A stretch of 56,372 bases of DNA from an uncultured Shewanella sp. (GCF_947495455.1 NZ_CANLZC010000028.1:1-56372); one strand, 5' to 3'; positions 17,830-27,035 are shown, numbered from the stretch's first letter. Numbers and translations: made by a program. Notes: generated from the sequence alone by a model not told the origin.

Positions 17830-18048
17830 TTATATACCAGCACTTTCACCCAGAGTCACCATAGAGGCTTGATGAATTGTCAGCGCCCCTTCCATCAACA
17901 CATTCACCGTAGCCGTTGCAGGATTACTCATAGTGCCTTTGAATATATTCGAATATGAAATAGAACTCACAGCAGTCCCTACAAGTGTATTACAAACATC
18001 AGGAAAACATACATTCATGCCACCTAACGTCGTATTTGCAAACACCAT
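17830..18048 (-). CDS. Short PAAR-like (DUF4150-type) protein
   Basis: 72-aa product matching the N-terminal half of DUF4150/PAAR-like spike-tip proteins: VFANTTLGGMNVCFPDVCNT is the signature opening, followed by VNVLMEGALTIHQASMVTLGESAG. Family members usually continue another 40-60 residues after the GDxxG-like turn, but here a TAA follows GESAGI directly and the next gene begins soon after. Ribosome site AGGAG precedes the ATG; GTG one codon later is equally well placed. Role by family: cap of the VgrG spike or effector carrier. It lies between DUF3540 and the TIR-like gene. Confidence 0.75.
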   Translation of the reverse strand: MVFANTTLGGMNVCFPDVCNTLVGTAVSSISYSNIFKGTMSNPATATVNVLMEGALTIHQASMVTLGESAGI

Positions 18049-18077
18049 TCTCTCCTAGCTTAATTCAATCCATTAAG

Positions 18078-18743
18078 CTAGCCTAAATGGATTTTTTCAG
18101 CATCCAGCACCATTTGCTCATCTGCAGTAGTCACCACATTTTCAGCATGCACCTGAAGCTCACCTTCCACTAAATGACGACTACTGCCTGTTTGTTTCTC
18201 ATCATGATCACGAATAACCTGAAAACGTTCACCTAAACGAGAAAGCCACATCTCAACAACATGATCCACTTTATCAGCGACGACATTCATCAATTTGCTG
18301 ATCACATGGGTTTTATTCGCCACTAAACTCGCATCTTGACTTTGCACTGCTAACGTTTGACTACTACTGGTAATCGCATCCGCTTGCAAATTTATATTAT
18401 TCATGGCTTGGGTCGACACATCGCTCCCCGATAAGTGTAGATTACCCTTTACACTGAATGATAAATCGCCTTGATGATTGATTTGAGCTTGATTAGGATC
18501 TTGCTGTATTAAGACTGACAACAACCAACCTTGATGATTCTTATCGATAGCCACAAGACAAAGATCCCCTTCACTGGGTTGTAATAAACACCCAGCAGCC
18601 AACTTAACCGAACAGGGTTTGCCAACCACAGAGACGGTAATATGCCCTCTATCCGTTGCTGTACTTTCAGACAAAGACACAACCGTTCCCGTTTCCATCT
18701 CAAAATGACTTAAACTGCCTTTCACAAATGGTATTGCATTCAT
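18078..18743 (-). CDS. DUF3540 protein, T6SS spike-associated
   Basis: 221-aa protein resembling DUF3540, a VgrG-gp5-like small beta domain (GHITVSVVGKPCSVKLAAGCLLQPSEGDLCLVAI) followed by a repetitive strand region (DLSFSVKGNLHLSGSDVSTQ, INLQADAITSSSQTLAVQ, QVHAENVVTTADEQMVLDAEKIHL) that looks like a beta-helix needle. Such proteins are encoded next to DUF2169, DUF4150 and pentapeptide genes in T6SS loci. The frame is open further upstream, but ATG at 18743 has AAGGGG before it and lies 1 base past the previous stop, so I use that start. The exact role is not established. Confidence 0.75.
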   Translation of the reverse strand: MNAIPFVKGSLSHFEMETGTVVSLSESTATDRGHITVSVVGKPCSVKLAAGCLLQPSEGDLCLVAIDKNHQGWLLSVLIQQDPNQAQINHQGDLSFSVKGNLHLSGSDVSTQAMNNINLQADAITSSSQTLAVQSQDASLVANKTHVISKLMNVVADKVDHVVEMWLSRLGERFQVIRDHDEKQTGSSRHLVEGELQVHAENVVTTADEQMVLDAEKIHLG

Positions 18744-18744
18744 T

Positions 18745-19800
18745 TTACACCCCTTTAGACCATTGCTCTGCTTCAGCTCTATCCGGATCTGTCCCAGTCG
18801 CACCTAATTTATTTGCATTTCCCCAATACGTATTTTGCATTAACGTCTGGTGAAACTTTGCTCCCATTAAATAAGCCCCGCTAAAATTCGCTTCCGTTAA
18901 ATTTGCATGGGCAAAATCAACATACTCCGCGGTTATATTTTTGAAACACGTTTGGTAAGCCACCGCCGAAGTCCAAATAGACTGAGATATATTCGCGCCA
19001 GTCAAATTTGCTTGAGACACATCAGCACCTTCAAAACAACAACCATTACATACCGCAGCCTCTAAATCAGCCCTCGATAAGTCCGAGCCCATAAAGGCAC
19101 TAAAACTGGCTTGTACACTACGTAATTTAACCCCCGTCAACACACTTTGATTGATATAACAATGGGCTAAATAACAATCGCTTAAATCCACCTCATGTAA
19201 ATCACATTCATTCAATTGTAAGGCAAAAAAGTGCACTTTTTCAAAATGGTTTGTCGATAAATCAATATTGGATATCGAAGACTTTTCAAAATGGGTGCGC
19301 ACAAATATAGAATCAGTCAAGGTCACTTTTTGAAAAGCTGATTTTTGAATGTGGGTATCAATAAAATGAATATGCGAAAGCTGCGTTCCCGTCATGGCTA
19401 AGGTTCTTATACGAGTAGCACAAAAATCAATGTGTTTTGCGCTGCCCTCTTTAAACACACTTAAGTGATGTACCGCCCCATTAAAGTTCACTCGCTCTAA
19501 TTCACATGCCGTGAATGCGACTTGCTTACATTGTATTTCTTCAGCATCGACATTATGGAATCGGCACTCATCAAAAATGACCCCTTTAAGCTGACTTGCT
19601 GACCAAACTGTTTGTGCAAATTCACAATTTTTAAAACGGCATTGACTGAAATTAACCCCGAATAAATTAGCTTGAGTAAAATCACAGTCAACAAAAATCA
19701 CTTTCTTTAATGTAATACCAGACCAATCTTGTCCACTAAAATTGACATTTTGATGATGGCATTGACGCTGCAAATTATCGACAAGTTCAGTCTTGCTCAT
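18745..19800 (-). CDS. Pentapeptide repeat protein, T6SS-associated
   Basis: 351-aa protein made almost entirely of pentapeptide repeats of A(D/N)LXX type: FSGQDWSGITLKKVIFVDCDF near the start, continuing without a break to FAHANLTEANFSGAYLMGA near the C-terminus. This predicts a right-handed quadrilateral beta-helix of roughly 60 five-residue steps. An unusually high Cys content (for example VDCDF, SQCRFKNCEF, DECRFH) points to a cytoplasmic location. It overlaps the upstream DUF2169 gene by 14 bases, so the two are coupled. Such proteins accompany T6SS DUF2169 proteins, probably in effector loading; the mechanism is unproven. Confidence 0.9.
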   Translation of the reverse strand: MSKTELVDNLQRQCHHQNVNFSGQDWSGITLKKVIFVDCDFTQANLFGVNFSQCRFKNCEFAQTVWSASQLKGVIFDECRFHNVDAEEIQCKQVAFTACELERVNFNGAVHHLSVFKEGSAKHIDFCATRIRTLAMTGTQLSHIHFIDTHIQKSAFQKVTLTDSIFVRTHFEKSSISNIDLSTNHFEKVHFFALQLNECDLHEVDLSDCYLAHCYINQSVLTGVKLRSVQASFSAFMGSDLSRADLEAAVCNGCCFEGADVSQANLTGANISQSIWTSAVAYQTCFKNITAEYVDFAHANLTEANFSGAYLMGAKFHQTLMQNTYWGNANKLGATGTDPDRAEAEQWSKGV

Positions 19801-22800
19801 TCAAGTACTCCTGCTTATTCGCTAATAAGGTTGCCTTGAAGTTACACCCTTTAACTTGAGTACTGCCCACGACCACATTGCGTAAATCACTATTGTATAA
19901 ATTACTTCGATTTAACGATGCGGCCGTTAAAGTCGAACGCATAAAGTTCGCTTGCATAGCGTTCATGTCATTCATTTGCGCCCCTGTAAAATCACTGCGC
20001 ATACACATGGCTCGCTTTAAATTAGCACCATTAAAATCAGCTTGAACAGCTTGAGTATTACCCATATAAGAACGGGTTAAATCACTATTACATAAACTGG
20101 CATGAGATAAATTAACATCGGCTAAATTCGCCTGACTCAAATCACACTCTTTCATATTGGCATTCACCAAGGACGCAGTGCCAAAACGCGCATTGACCAT
20201 AGCGGAGCCAGAGAAATTAGCGTCATTCATTGTCGCCCCCCAAAAAAGAGCTGAAGGCAATTTCGCATTTTGCCAATCACTTTTCAACGCAGAAACCTTA
20301 AAGCACTTGATCCGCTCAGCATCGACTCGTTTGGCGCTCACATTGTCCATCTTGGCATGTAAAAATGCGCCTTTTGTTAATATGCTATCATCAAATTTGG
20401 CCGACGAAAAATTCGCTTTAACCGCCATGATATTCTCTAAATTCGCATATTGAATGCTAGCATCACTAAAATCAGCCGCTTTCACCATCGCATTTTTAAA
20501 ATTGGCACTGGATAACTGCGCTTCCTTAAATTGACTCTCACCTAGTAAGGCTTTTTCAAATGACGCCCCATGGGCATTCACTTTATCAAAAATAGCCTTA
20601 CTTGCAATCACATTAGCAAACTGGCACTTTTCTAGATTCGATTGCGTAAAATTCGCTTCATTTAATATTGAACGAGAAAAATCCGCACCAGATAAATCTA
20701 ACATAGACAAATCCACATTCGATAAATCTTTCTCAAAAAAAGATAAACCTTTTTCATGAAAGTCAATAACTTGTTCTCGAGTCAGTTTTTCAAAACGTTG
20801 ATTATCGGTTTTTTGCTGTTTTAATTGCGCCAACCTAGGCTCAGCCTCTTCAGCCAAAGCTGACAACTTATCTGTGACACCTGTGAAAGTATCTCCAGCG
20901 GCTTTGAGTTTATCCAATGCCGCTTTATCGGTGATCTTTTTACTTCCTGTTGCAATGGCCTTTTGTGCATCACTGCCCATTTTTTTCACTTCAGCCGCAA
21001 GAGACAAACCACTTGGTGCAGGCGCTTTGACATTACTCAGTGCATTCAATACTTTTTCACGGGTTGCCGCATTCGGTACATTATCAAACTGAGACTTTGC
21101 CTTTTCAAATTGCGAAAGCACCATTTGTTCAGGCGTCATGCCTGCAGGGATCCCCATTTCAGCGGATAATTTATCTTTTTGAAAAGCATATAAGGCGTTA
21201 ATATCCACTTTAGGTAAAGGCGGTTTCTCTTGCTGCTTATTCGTCGACTCAATCAAAGCCGCCATATCATTATCAACTGGTAATAACTCACTAAACCAAG
21301 ATAATAAATCAATGGATTTTCGATAAGCATTCTGTATTGAAATATCATCTTTCAAGGCGATCACGCTAAGATCAGGAAAAGCCTCTAACCATGGGGCAGT
21401 ATCTTCTATGCCTTCTCCATATAAAAACAAGACATGACATTCATCAATAGCCGCCTGAGCCTCATCAGACAAGGTTTCCTGTACACTTGGCATTTCAATC
21501 ACATTCGCCATCATGTGTAAATCTTGAGCCAATAGCCAGCCCATGGCTCTATCTTGACAAAGGATCACAGGATTACCAGGCACAATATCACTATGCCACC
21601 CCTGAGGCTCACTGCCTTCAAGCCAAACGCTATTATCTGCATTGAATAAACTGGGCCGACTCATCAATGCACTGAATTCACCCTTTCGATATTCTGGGAT
21701 CAGCCACCCCGCAGGCACAGTTAATACTTTTCCAGCTTCCAGCCCCCATTGTTCACTGCGATATAACACCGGTGATGCTAAATAACCTAGCATAAGCTTT
21801 TGGCTATTAAGCATACGTAATCCCGCAGAGGTTAATGTTTTTGCTTTCGGCTTCATCCCTTCAATCGCTAACGCAATCAATTGGCTTGCTTCGTCATGCC
21901 AAGGGTTATCAGCCAATGGGGACTCAATTTTAGCAATACTCGCTGCAATCTCTTTTTCCGCTTTAGCTAATTTAATGGCTGAATCAGATGTCGTTGCTTT
22001 GGGTAATTTAATTGACTTTAATCCCTTAACCGCTTCACTTTGCACATTTTTAATTTGGGCATCCATGGCCGGCATTTGGTACTTCATGGATGCAAACTTT
22101 GTGATCCCTCTGTCAATACTCGCAAGTGCATCTGGCGGAACAGGCATAGTGGCCAATTTTGCTTTCATATCGATAAGTTGTTGCATGCTTGCATCAAGAC
22201 GCTTTGGTGTTTGGGCGATTAAATTGTCAATCGACGTCTTAGGTTTAGGTATCTCACCTTTTGATTGGGCCACTTTAAAGTCAATATAACTGGGTGTGTC
22301 TTTTAAGGTTTTCTTGCCATCTTTTAATAAAATTTTCGCTTCTGCAAATTTTTCTTTCGCTGCTTTGACACTTTCCGGCTCCATGGCCTTTGATAATTTA
22401 TAATTCGCAATATAATTCGCATAATAAGCGAGTGATTTAGGCTCACTTTGATATTCTTCGGAAACCAGAAGTACATCTTTAACATCTAACGCTTCGGCAT
22501 CATTAACAGCAATCGCCCCTCTAAATATCATCACTCCTAATTGCTTTTCTGGGAAAAACCAAACCGTATCGCTTTGCAATTTAACTTCAGAAACAGCATA
22601 TTGATTAGCTTCAAGTGCATGGCGAATAAAGGCACGAGGCTGATGACAAGGTAATACCCCTGTGATGGTTTCATACTTAGGATGAAGGTTAATTAAGCGG
22701 TAATCTTCCCCACCAACAAAATCAGCCTCAACGCGCTGATCTTGAGAAGACTGATTAAAGAACAACCAATTAAAGTCATTAGGAAAAGCAGGCCACTTCT

Positions 22801-23404
22801 CTCTAAACCAAGTATCATTGTAAGTGCCCATGCAGGCAGCACGAATAGGATGATCGATGGCTAATGGTAAAAATGAGGCGGGTTGTTGATGCAGGCTTTC
22901 AGATACAACCTCTTTATTATTGTCTGCATAAAAAACATTAGCTAAAGGCGCATTTTCAACGTATATTCCTTGACCTATGGGATTTTCGGCAACCTTCTCT
23001 CCTCCCCAAGCAGCCTTCCAAGTCAAGGCTTTTTCAGTAAAAGGCTGAGCATCACTTGGGACCAATTTATCTTTAATACGTACCCAGTGCCTATCTCCAT
23101 ACACATCTAATTGTTTTTCTTTACCTGCCAAAGAAGCGGCAACACGAACAACTTTCCTCGGTGTTTCACCACTAAAAGCCTTTCCCGATAATAACCATTC
23201 CGCTTGCACTTTAGGTAAGCCTGCGTCAAATATCTCACCATTTAGACTTTCTGTGACAATTGGCCACAATGATTGCTCATCAACAGCTTGATTGGAATTC
23301 AATAAATCAAACCCTAAAATCATACTTATGGAAAAGTGCGGTTTACCATTCAACTCAAAGGGAACAAGAAGGATGGCATGTTCATTACTCTTTATTATTC
23401 TCAT
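19787..23404 (-). CDS. DUF2169-pentapeptide repeat fusion protein, T6SS-associated
   Basis: 1205-aa protein in three parts. Residues 1-300 form a DUF2169 domain (FELNGKPHFSISMILGFDL, KVVRVAASLAGKEKQLDVYGDRHW, AWGGEKVAENPIGQG, CMGTYNDTWFREKWPAFPNDFNWLFFN). A middle region of about 300-880 is helical and charged. From about 880 to the end there are pentapeptide repeats (DLSNVDLSMLDLSGADFSRS and onward). DUF2169 proteins are known as T6SS effector-adaptor components. First gene of the minus-strand T6SS unit. Its ribosome site (AAGGT) is very close to the ATG. Confidence 0.9.
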   Translation of the reverse strand: MRIIKSNEHAILLVPFELNGKPHFSISMILGFDLLNSNQAVDEQSLWPIVTESLNGEIFDAGLPKVQAEWLLSGKAFSGETPRKVVRVAASLAGKEKQLDVYGDRHWVRIKDKLVPSDAQPFTEKALTWKAAWGGEKVAENPIGQGIYVENAPLANVFYADNNKEVVSESLHQQPASFLPLAIDHPIRAACMGTYNDTWFREKWPAFPNDFNWLFFNQSSQDQRVEADFVGGEDYRLINLHPKYETITGVLPCHQPRAFIRHALEANQYAVSEVKLQSDTVWFFPEKQLGVMIFRGAIAVNDAEALDVKDVLLVSEEYQSEPKSLAYYANYIANYKLSKAMEPESVKAAKEKFAEAKILLKDGKKTLKDTPSYIDFKVAQSKGEIPKPKTSIDNLIAQTPKRLDASMQQLIDMKAKLATMPVPPDALASIDRGITKFASMKYQMPAMDAQIKNVQSEAVKGLKSIKLPKATTSDSAIKLAKAEKEIAASIAKIESPLADNPWHDEASQLIALAIEGMKPKAKTLTSAGLRMLNSQKLMLGYLASPVLYRSEQWGLEAGKVLTVPAGWLIPEYRKGEFSALMSRPSLFNADNSVWLEGSEPQGWHSDIVPGNPVILCQDRAMGWLLAQDLHMMANVIEMPSVQETLSDEAQAAIDECHVLFLYGEGIEDTAPWLEAFPDLSVIALKDDISIQNAYRKSIDLLSWFSELLPVDNDMAALIESTNKQQEKPPLPKVDINALYAFQKDKLSAEMGIPAGMTPEQMVLSQFEKAKSQFDNVPNAATREKVLNALSNVKAPAPSGLSLAAEVKKMGSDAQKAIATGSKKITDKAALDKLKAAGDTFTGVTDKLSALAEEAEPRLAQLKQQKTDNQRFEKLTREQVIDFHEKGLSFFEKDLSNVDLSMLDLSGADFSRSILNEANFTQSNLEKCQFANVIASKAIFDKVNAHGASFEKALLGESQFKEAQLSSANFKNAMVKAADFSDASIQYANLENIMAVKANFSSAKFDDSILTKGAFLHAKMDNVSAKRVDAERIKCFKVSALKSDWQNAKLPSALFWGATMNDANFSGSAMVNARFGTASLVNANMKECDLSQANLADVNLSHASLCNSDLTRSYMGNTQAVQADFNGANLKRAMCMRSDFTGAQMNDMNAMQANFMRSTLTAASLNRSNLYNSDLRNVVVGSTQVKGCNFKATLLANKQEYLNEQD

Positions 23405-23806
23405 ACCTTATAATTTCATACCTTTACGCTATATTATTGATTGAATGCGGTGTGTTATTAATTATGCCCTCTTTAGTGTATTGAGTGATGAAAAAGACTT
23501 GCTACCCATTACCAAGAAAGATAACACGCTTATTTTTGACATTCACTATATTCACCTTACTGATGAAATAAAACAACCTGTTATCGATATTTTACGGGCA
23601 AAATTTAATCATTACAGTTTCTTTTAACCGAGTATATACACAAGACAAGACTAAAGACGAATAAATACAATTGCATTGCTATAAATTTAAATAAAAATAA
23701 ACATTTAAATTACAAATACAACAAAAATAAAGCAAAAAAAATATTTTATTCGACGCTAACATCACTATTAATAGCCAATTAACACTCACAACATCATGTA
23801 TTAAGT
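23405..23806. other. Upstream region of the T6SS unit with a possible small ORF
   Basis: The AT-rich region should carry the T6SS promoter. On the plus strand an open frame (23445-23627, 60 codons) begins with an ATG lacking a ribosome site. Its second half (LSDEKDLLPITKKDNTLIFDIHYIHLTDEI) has protein-like composition and may be a remnant, but I recognise no family. The rest, rich in A runs, shows nothing I can name. Confidence 0.35.
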
Positions 23807-24036
23807 AACCTGAACTCGGGATAAGCAGCGCCGCTTAATAGCACTATTTTTGCCCCTATCTGTGTTGTGCTTTCTACTAATAGCCCGCTATTAGATACGA
23901 AATCCCGCCTTGATACCGACAAAAATTGCAGTATTAAGCCAAGTCCGAAAATAAAGAATGACCCAATTTTATTCAATTTTTTAATATTAAATGGGTTACC
24001 TCACATTTTTGACACTCATTATCCCGAGTTCAGGTT
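23807..24036. mobile_element. MITE-like element, copy 1 (230 bp)
   Basis: Bounded by perfect 18-bp terminal inverted repeats: AACCTGAACTCGGGATAA at the left end and its complement TTATCCCGAGTTCAGGTT at the right. The tetranucleotide AAGT occurs immediately outside both ends (23803-23806 and 24037-24040), consistent with a 4-bp target duplication. Inside are smaller palindromes such as CTAATAGC/GCTATTAG. No transposase is encoded. A second copy of identical length lies at 51689-51918, so it is a non-autonomous transposable element. Confidence 0.88.
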
Positions 24037-24423
24037 AAGTATTTTAATGCACAGGCAATACACAAAACTGGAGTAATAAAAATGAACAAAAAAGATGAGA
24101 TACAAAAAATATAAATTGCTTTTAAATAAAACGCATTGAGCAGGGATATTGAGTATTTCTCCATTATCCATTATAAGAAATGACGTTCACTATATCTGTG
24201 TCAGTGATATCATTTAAAAAAGGGCGTTCACTATTTCTTGTCAGTAATATCCTTTAAATATCAATCACCTTTATCTAAACACCCTTCAAAATACATGACC
24301 CATTGCAATAAACATAAGCGCCAATGATGAAAAATGATTGACCATCAGTTAATGCATCACCCTCAATTTATTGAATACTTTCTTCAATGCAATAAACCGA
24401 GGGCTTTTTTATTAAATCAAACG
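24037..24423. other. Non-coding stretch with an imperfect tandem repeat
   Basis: No credible gene. Two imperfect direct repeats of about 36 bases with a 41-base period (24182-24218 and 24223-24258) share CGTTCACTAT, TGTCAGT and TTTAAA. Confidence 0.5.
24360..24410 (+). terminator. Possible terminator hairpin downstream of the deaminase gene
   Basis: CCCTC (24360-24364) pairs with GAGGG (24399-24403), and an inner TTTATTG/CAATAAA pairs after a small internal loop, followed on the plus strand by CTTTTTT. It lies just beyond the stop of the minus-strand deaminase. The T run is on the wrong side for that gene, so its use is uncertain. Confidence 0.4.
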
Positions 24424-25782
24424 TTATTGTGAGTACACTTTCTCACCAGCAACATAAGTCGCGACGACATTACGATCATCACCCAATAACATTAATGCAA
24501 ATAGCTTCTCTTCTAACGTGTTAGTATCTTGATAGCGCAGTCGTTGAAAATCAGTGGCCGCCCAATCAAGAACAACAAAATCCGCTTCTTTACGACGGCT
24601 AAAATTACCAATTTTATCCTCTAAACTCAACGCTTCAGCGCTACCTAATGTGGCTAAATACAAGCCTTTAAAAGCTGACATTTTTTTAGATTGTAATTGC
24701 ATAATGCCATAAGCTTCACTCAAAGAACGAAGTTGAGAAAAGCTTGTCCCCGCGCCAACGTCTGTGCCCAATCCCACTCTCACATGATGCTCTTCCGCGA
24801 CGCCTAGCTTAAATAAGCCACTGCCAAGGAACATATTAGACGTCGGGCAAAATGAAATCACAGAATCAGTGCGTTCAAATTCATCCCATTCTTCATCGGT
24901 TAAATGAATACTGTGAGCAAAAACAGATTTATCACCCGCCAAACCATAATGCTGATAAACATCAAAGTACCCATTCCTTGCTGGAAATAACTCATTGACC
25001 CAAGCAATTTCATTCGTATTTTCAGATAAATGTGTATGCACATAAACATCAGGATATTCAGCTTTTAACCGACCCGCAGCGGTTAACTGCTCTGGCGTTG
25101 AAGTGGGTGCAAAACGCGGGGTAATGGCATATTGCAGGCGCCCTTTATTGTGCCATTTTTCGATAAGCGCCTTGCTCTGCTCATAGCTAGAATCAGCGGT
25201 ATCCAGTAAATAACTCGGCGCATTTCTGTCCATCATCACTTTACCCGCAATCAGGCGCATATTTAACTTCTCTGTTTCCTCAAATAATGCGTCAACCGAT
25301 TGCGGATGGACAGTTCCAAAGACAAGCGCACTGGTGGTGCCGTTTTTAACCAACTCATTTAAGAATAACTTTGACACTTCTGTGGCATGTGCCTTGTCCT
25401 CAAACTGCCTTTCCGTCGGAAACGTATAGGTCTCTAGCCACTCCAATAATTGCTCTCCATAAGAAGCGATCATTTGTGTTTGTGGATAATGTACATGGGT
25501 ATCAATGAAACCGGGCATGATCAACTTACCACTGTAGTCTTCGATACGTGAAAAACGCTGAGAATGACGTTGGCGATAAGGCTTAGCGTCCACAATTTTG
25601 CCATCTTTCACCACCAGTAAGCCATCTTCAATATATTCATAGCTGTTCTCCACCTCCGTTGTTTGGGCAGGATCACTTAAAAAATGCAGAATACTGCCTC
25701 GAACACCATAGGTTTCAGCAAAAGATTGACCCGCAAACAAAGAAGCAACCAGCAGTGCTCCAAATTGAGTACGAAATAACAT
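24424..25782 (-). CDS. guaD: Guanine deaminase with apparent signal peptide
   Basis: Amidohydrolase that converts guanine to xanthine and ammonia. Metal and active-site motifs match GuaD: PGFIDTHVHYPQ (His96 and His98 from the chosen start), QYAITPRFAPTSTPEQL, HTHLSEN, FAHSIHLTDEEW, SFCPTSNMFLGSGLF and GLGTDVGAGTSFS. The ATG at 25782 is chosen because AGGAG lies 8 bases upstream; the frame is open seven codons further. That gives 452 aa, a little longer than E. coli GuaD (439). The extra N-terminus is MLFRTQFGALLVASLFAGQSFA, a charge-hydrophobic-SFA pattern typical of Sec signal peptides with cleavage after Ala22. Guanine deaminases are normally cytoplasmic, so export would be unusual. Stand-alone gene. 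Confidence 0.9.
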   Translation of the reverse strand: MLFRTQFGALLVASLFAGQSFAETYGVRGSILHFLSDPAQTTEVENSYEYIEDGLLVVKDGKIVDAKPYRQRHSQRFSRIEDYSGKLIMPGFIDTHVHYPQTQMIASYGEQLLEWLETYTFPTERQFEDKAHATEVSKLFLNELVKNGTTSALVFGTVHPQSVDALFEETEKLNMRLIAGKVMMDRNAPSYLLDTADSSYEQSKALIEKWHNKGRLQYAITPRFAPTSTPEQLTAAGRLKAEYPDVYVHTHLSENTNEIAWVNELFPARNGYFDVYQHYGLAGDKSVFAHSIHLTDEEWDEFERTDSVISFCPTSNMFLGSGLFKLGVAEEHHVRVGLGTDVGAGTSFSQLRSLSEAYGIMQLQSKKMSAFKGLYLATLGSAEALSLEDKIGNFSRRKEADFVVLDWAATDFQRLRYQDTNTLEEKLFALMLLGDDRNVVATYVAGEKVYSQ

Positions 25783-26269
25783 AATACAACTCCTAAATAA
25801 CACAAGATAACCCTCTATATTCCACTTTCAGCCCCCTTGCGCAGTCATCACTTTAAGTAGATCAAAGCAAGACAGGCAATATCAAAAAGCGCAACAAGGA
25901 TACATATGTAACACAAAGTTAAAATAAGACTTTGCTATAGAATGAATAAATTAATACGATATTATTGATAGTTAGCATGACTTTTATTCAATAACGCCAG
26001 TCATGACTCCTTTATCCATTGCATTAACCATGGTTACATTTGTAACAATATAGTTATTATCTATTGAAGTGTGTGACTGCTGTCAAACTAATGAACATTG
26101 CCACCTCTTTATCGCCACTGCTGAACAATCAAGCTATTAAGTGACATATTCAATGTCATATCACTCAATGCCGTGATCCTTGAGAAAAATGCCCTCCTTG
26201 CTTAATCACTCGTTGACGTTTACGCTTTCTCTAACAGATGCTCTGCGACCGCCAAAGGATCCTTATCCT
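25783..26269. promoter_or_regulatory. Divergent promoter region with GTTACA-type palindromes
   Basis: The region between the divergent deaminase and TerC genes has no gene. It holds a perfect palindrome TACATATGTA at 25901-25910 and an inverted repeat GTTACATTTGTAAC at 26033-26046 (arms GTTACA/TGTAAC). The first is also flanked by a partial GTTACA arm on the complementary strand. Two similar palindromes in a shared promoter region could be operator sites for one regulator. The regulator is unknown. Confidence 0.4.
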
Positions 26270-27025
26270 ATGCATCACCTTTTAGCTAGCCCAGAAGCTT
26301 GGGTAGCGTTAGCCACATTAACCGCATTAGAAATTATTCTTGGAATCGATAATATTATTTTTATCGGTATTTTGGTGGGACGACTTCCCGTTCATCAACG
26401 GAATATCGCTCGAAATATTGGCTTATTATTAGCCATGTGTACACGGTTATTATTATTATTTTCTTTAGCCACCATAGCCTCGTTAACCACACCTTGGTTT
26501 AGTATTTTTGAACACGGTATTTCGGGAAGAGACATCATCCTCATCGGTGGAGGCATGTTTTTAATGGCCAAATCAACCCATGAAATTCATAATAGCTTTA
26601 ATGAACATGGAGAAATCACAACCACTCGAATAGCTTCTAGCATGGGGTTGGTCTTATTACAAATTGCCGCACTGGATGCCATTTTTTCATTTGATTCTGT
26701 ACTCACCGCCATTGGGCTAGTGCAAGATCTGCCTATTATGGCAACAGCCATTATTCTCACTGTCATTGTCATGTTATTTGCGGCTAAAAGGATCAATGAA
26801 TTCGTGGATGCCCATCCCACCTTGAAAATGTTAGCCTTGTCTTTTTTGATTTTAATTGGACTGACCCTTCTACTTGAAGGGGTCGATATCCATGTCCCTA
26901 AACCTTATATTTACTTTGCCATGGCTTTTTCTGTTACCGTTGAAATGCTCAATATTCGTTTACGTAGAAATAAAATCAAACGGCATCAAGTTAAGCACAT
27001 TAACAACAAAGAAACAGAAAAGTGA
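26270..27025 (+). CDS. TerC family integral membrane protein
   Basis: 251-aa protein of the TerC/YgdQ/YoaE family, seven to eight membrane helices, implicated in metal (manganese-type) efflux or protein-metalation at the membrane. Family blocks seen: EAWVALATLTALEIILGIDNI with the conserved Asp in GIDN, RLLLLFSLATIASL, SGRDIILIGGGMFLMAKSTHEI, and LDAIFSFDSVLTAIG with the second conserved Asp pair. The frame is open 30 codons upstream, but ATG at 26270 fits the family N-terminus and has AAAGGA upstream. The C-terminus is basic. It converges with the emrA-like gene, leaving only 10 bases between the stops. Confidence 0.9.
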   Translation: MHHLLASPEAWVALATLTALEIILGIDNIIFIGILVGRLPVHQRNIARNIGLLLAMCTRLLLLFSLATIASLTTPWFSIFEHGISGRDIILIGGGMFLMAKSTHEIHNSFNEHGEITTTRIASSMGLVLLQIAALDAIFSFDSVLTAIGLVQDLPIMATAIILTVIVMLFAAKRINEFVDAHPTLKMLALSFLILIGLTLLLEGVDIHVPKPYIYFAMAFSVTVEMLNIRLRRNKIKRHQVKHINNKETEK

Positions 27026-27035
27026 TCTTGCATCT

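Noticed and set aside
23867..24076. 70-codon frame with an equivalent in the second copy (51749-51952)
   Set aside because: Both lie within or across the edge of the MITE-like element, diverge in their C-termini outside it, and have no ribosome site. They are by-products of the shared element sequence.
27026..27035. A terminator between the convergent TerC and emrA-like genes
   Set aside because: The gap is only 10 bases and no strong hairpin with a T run is visible on either strand.
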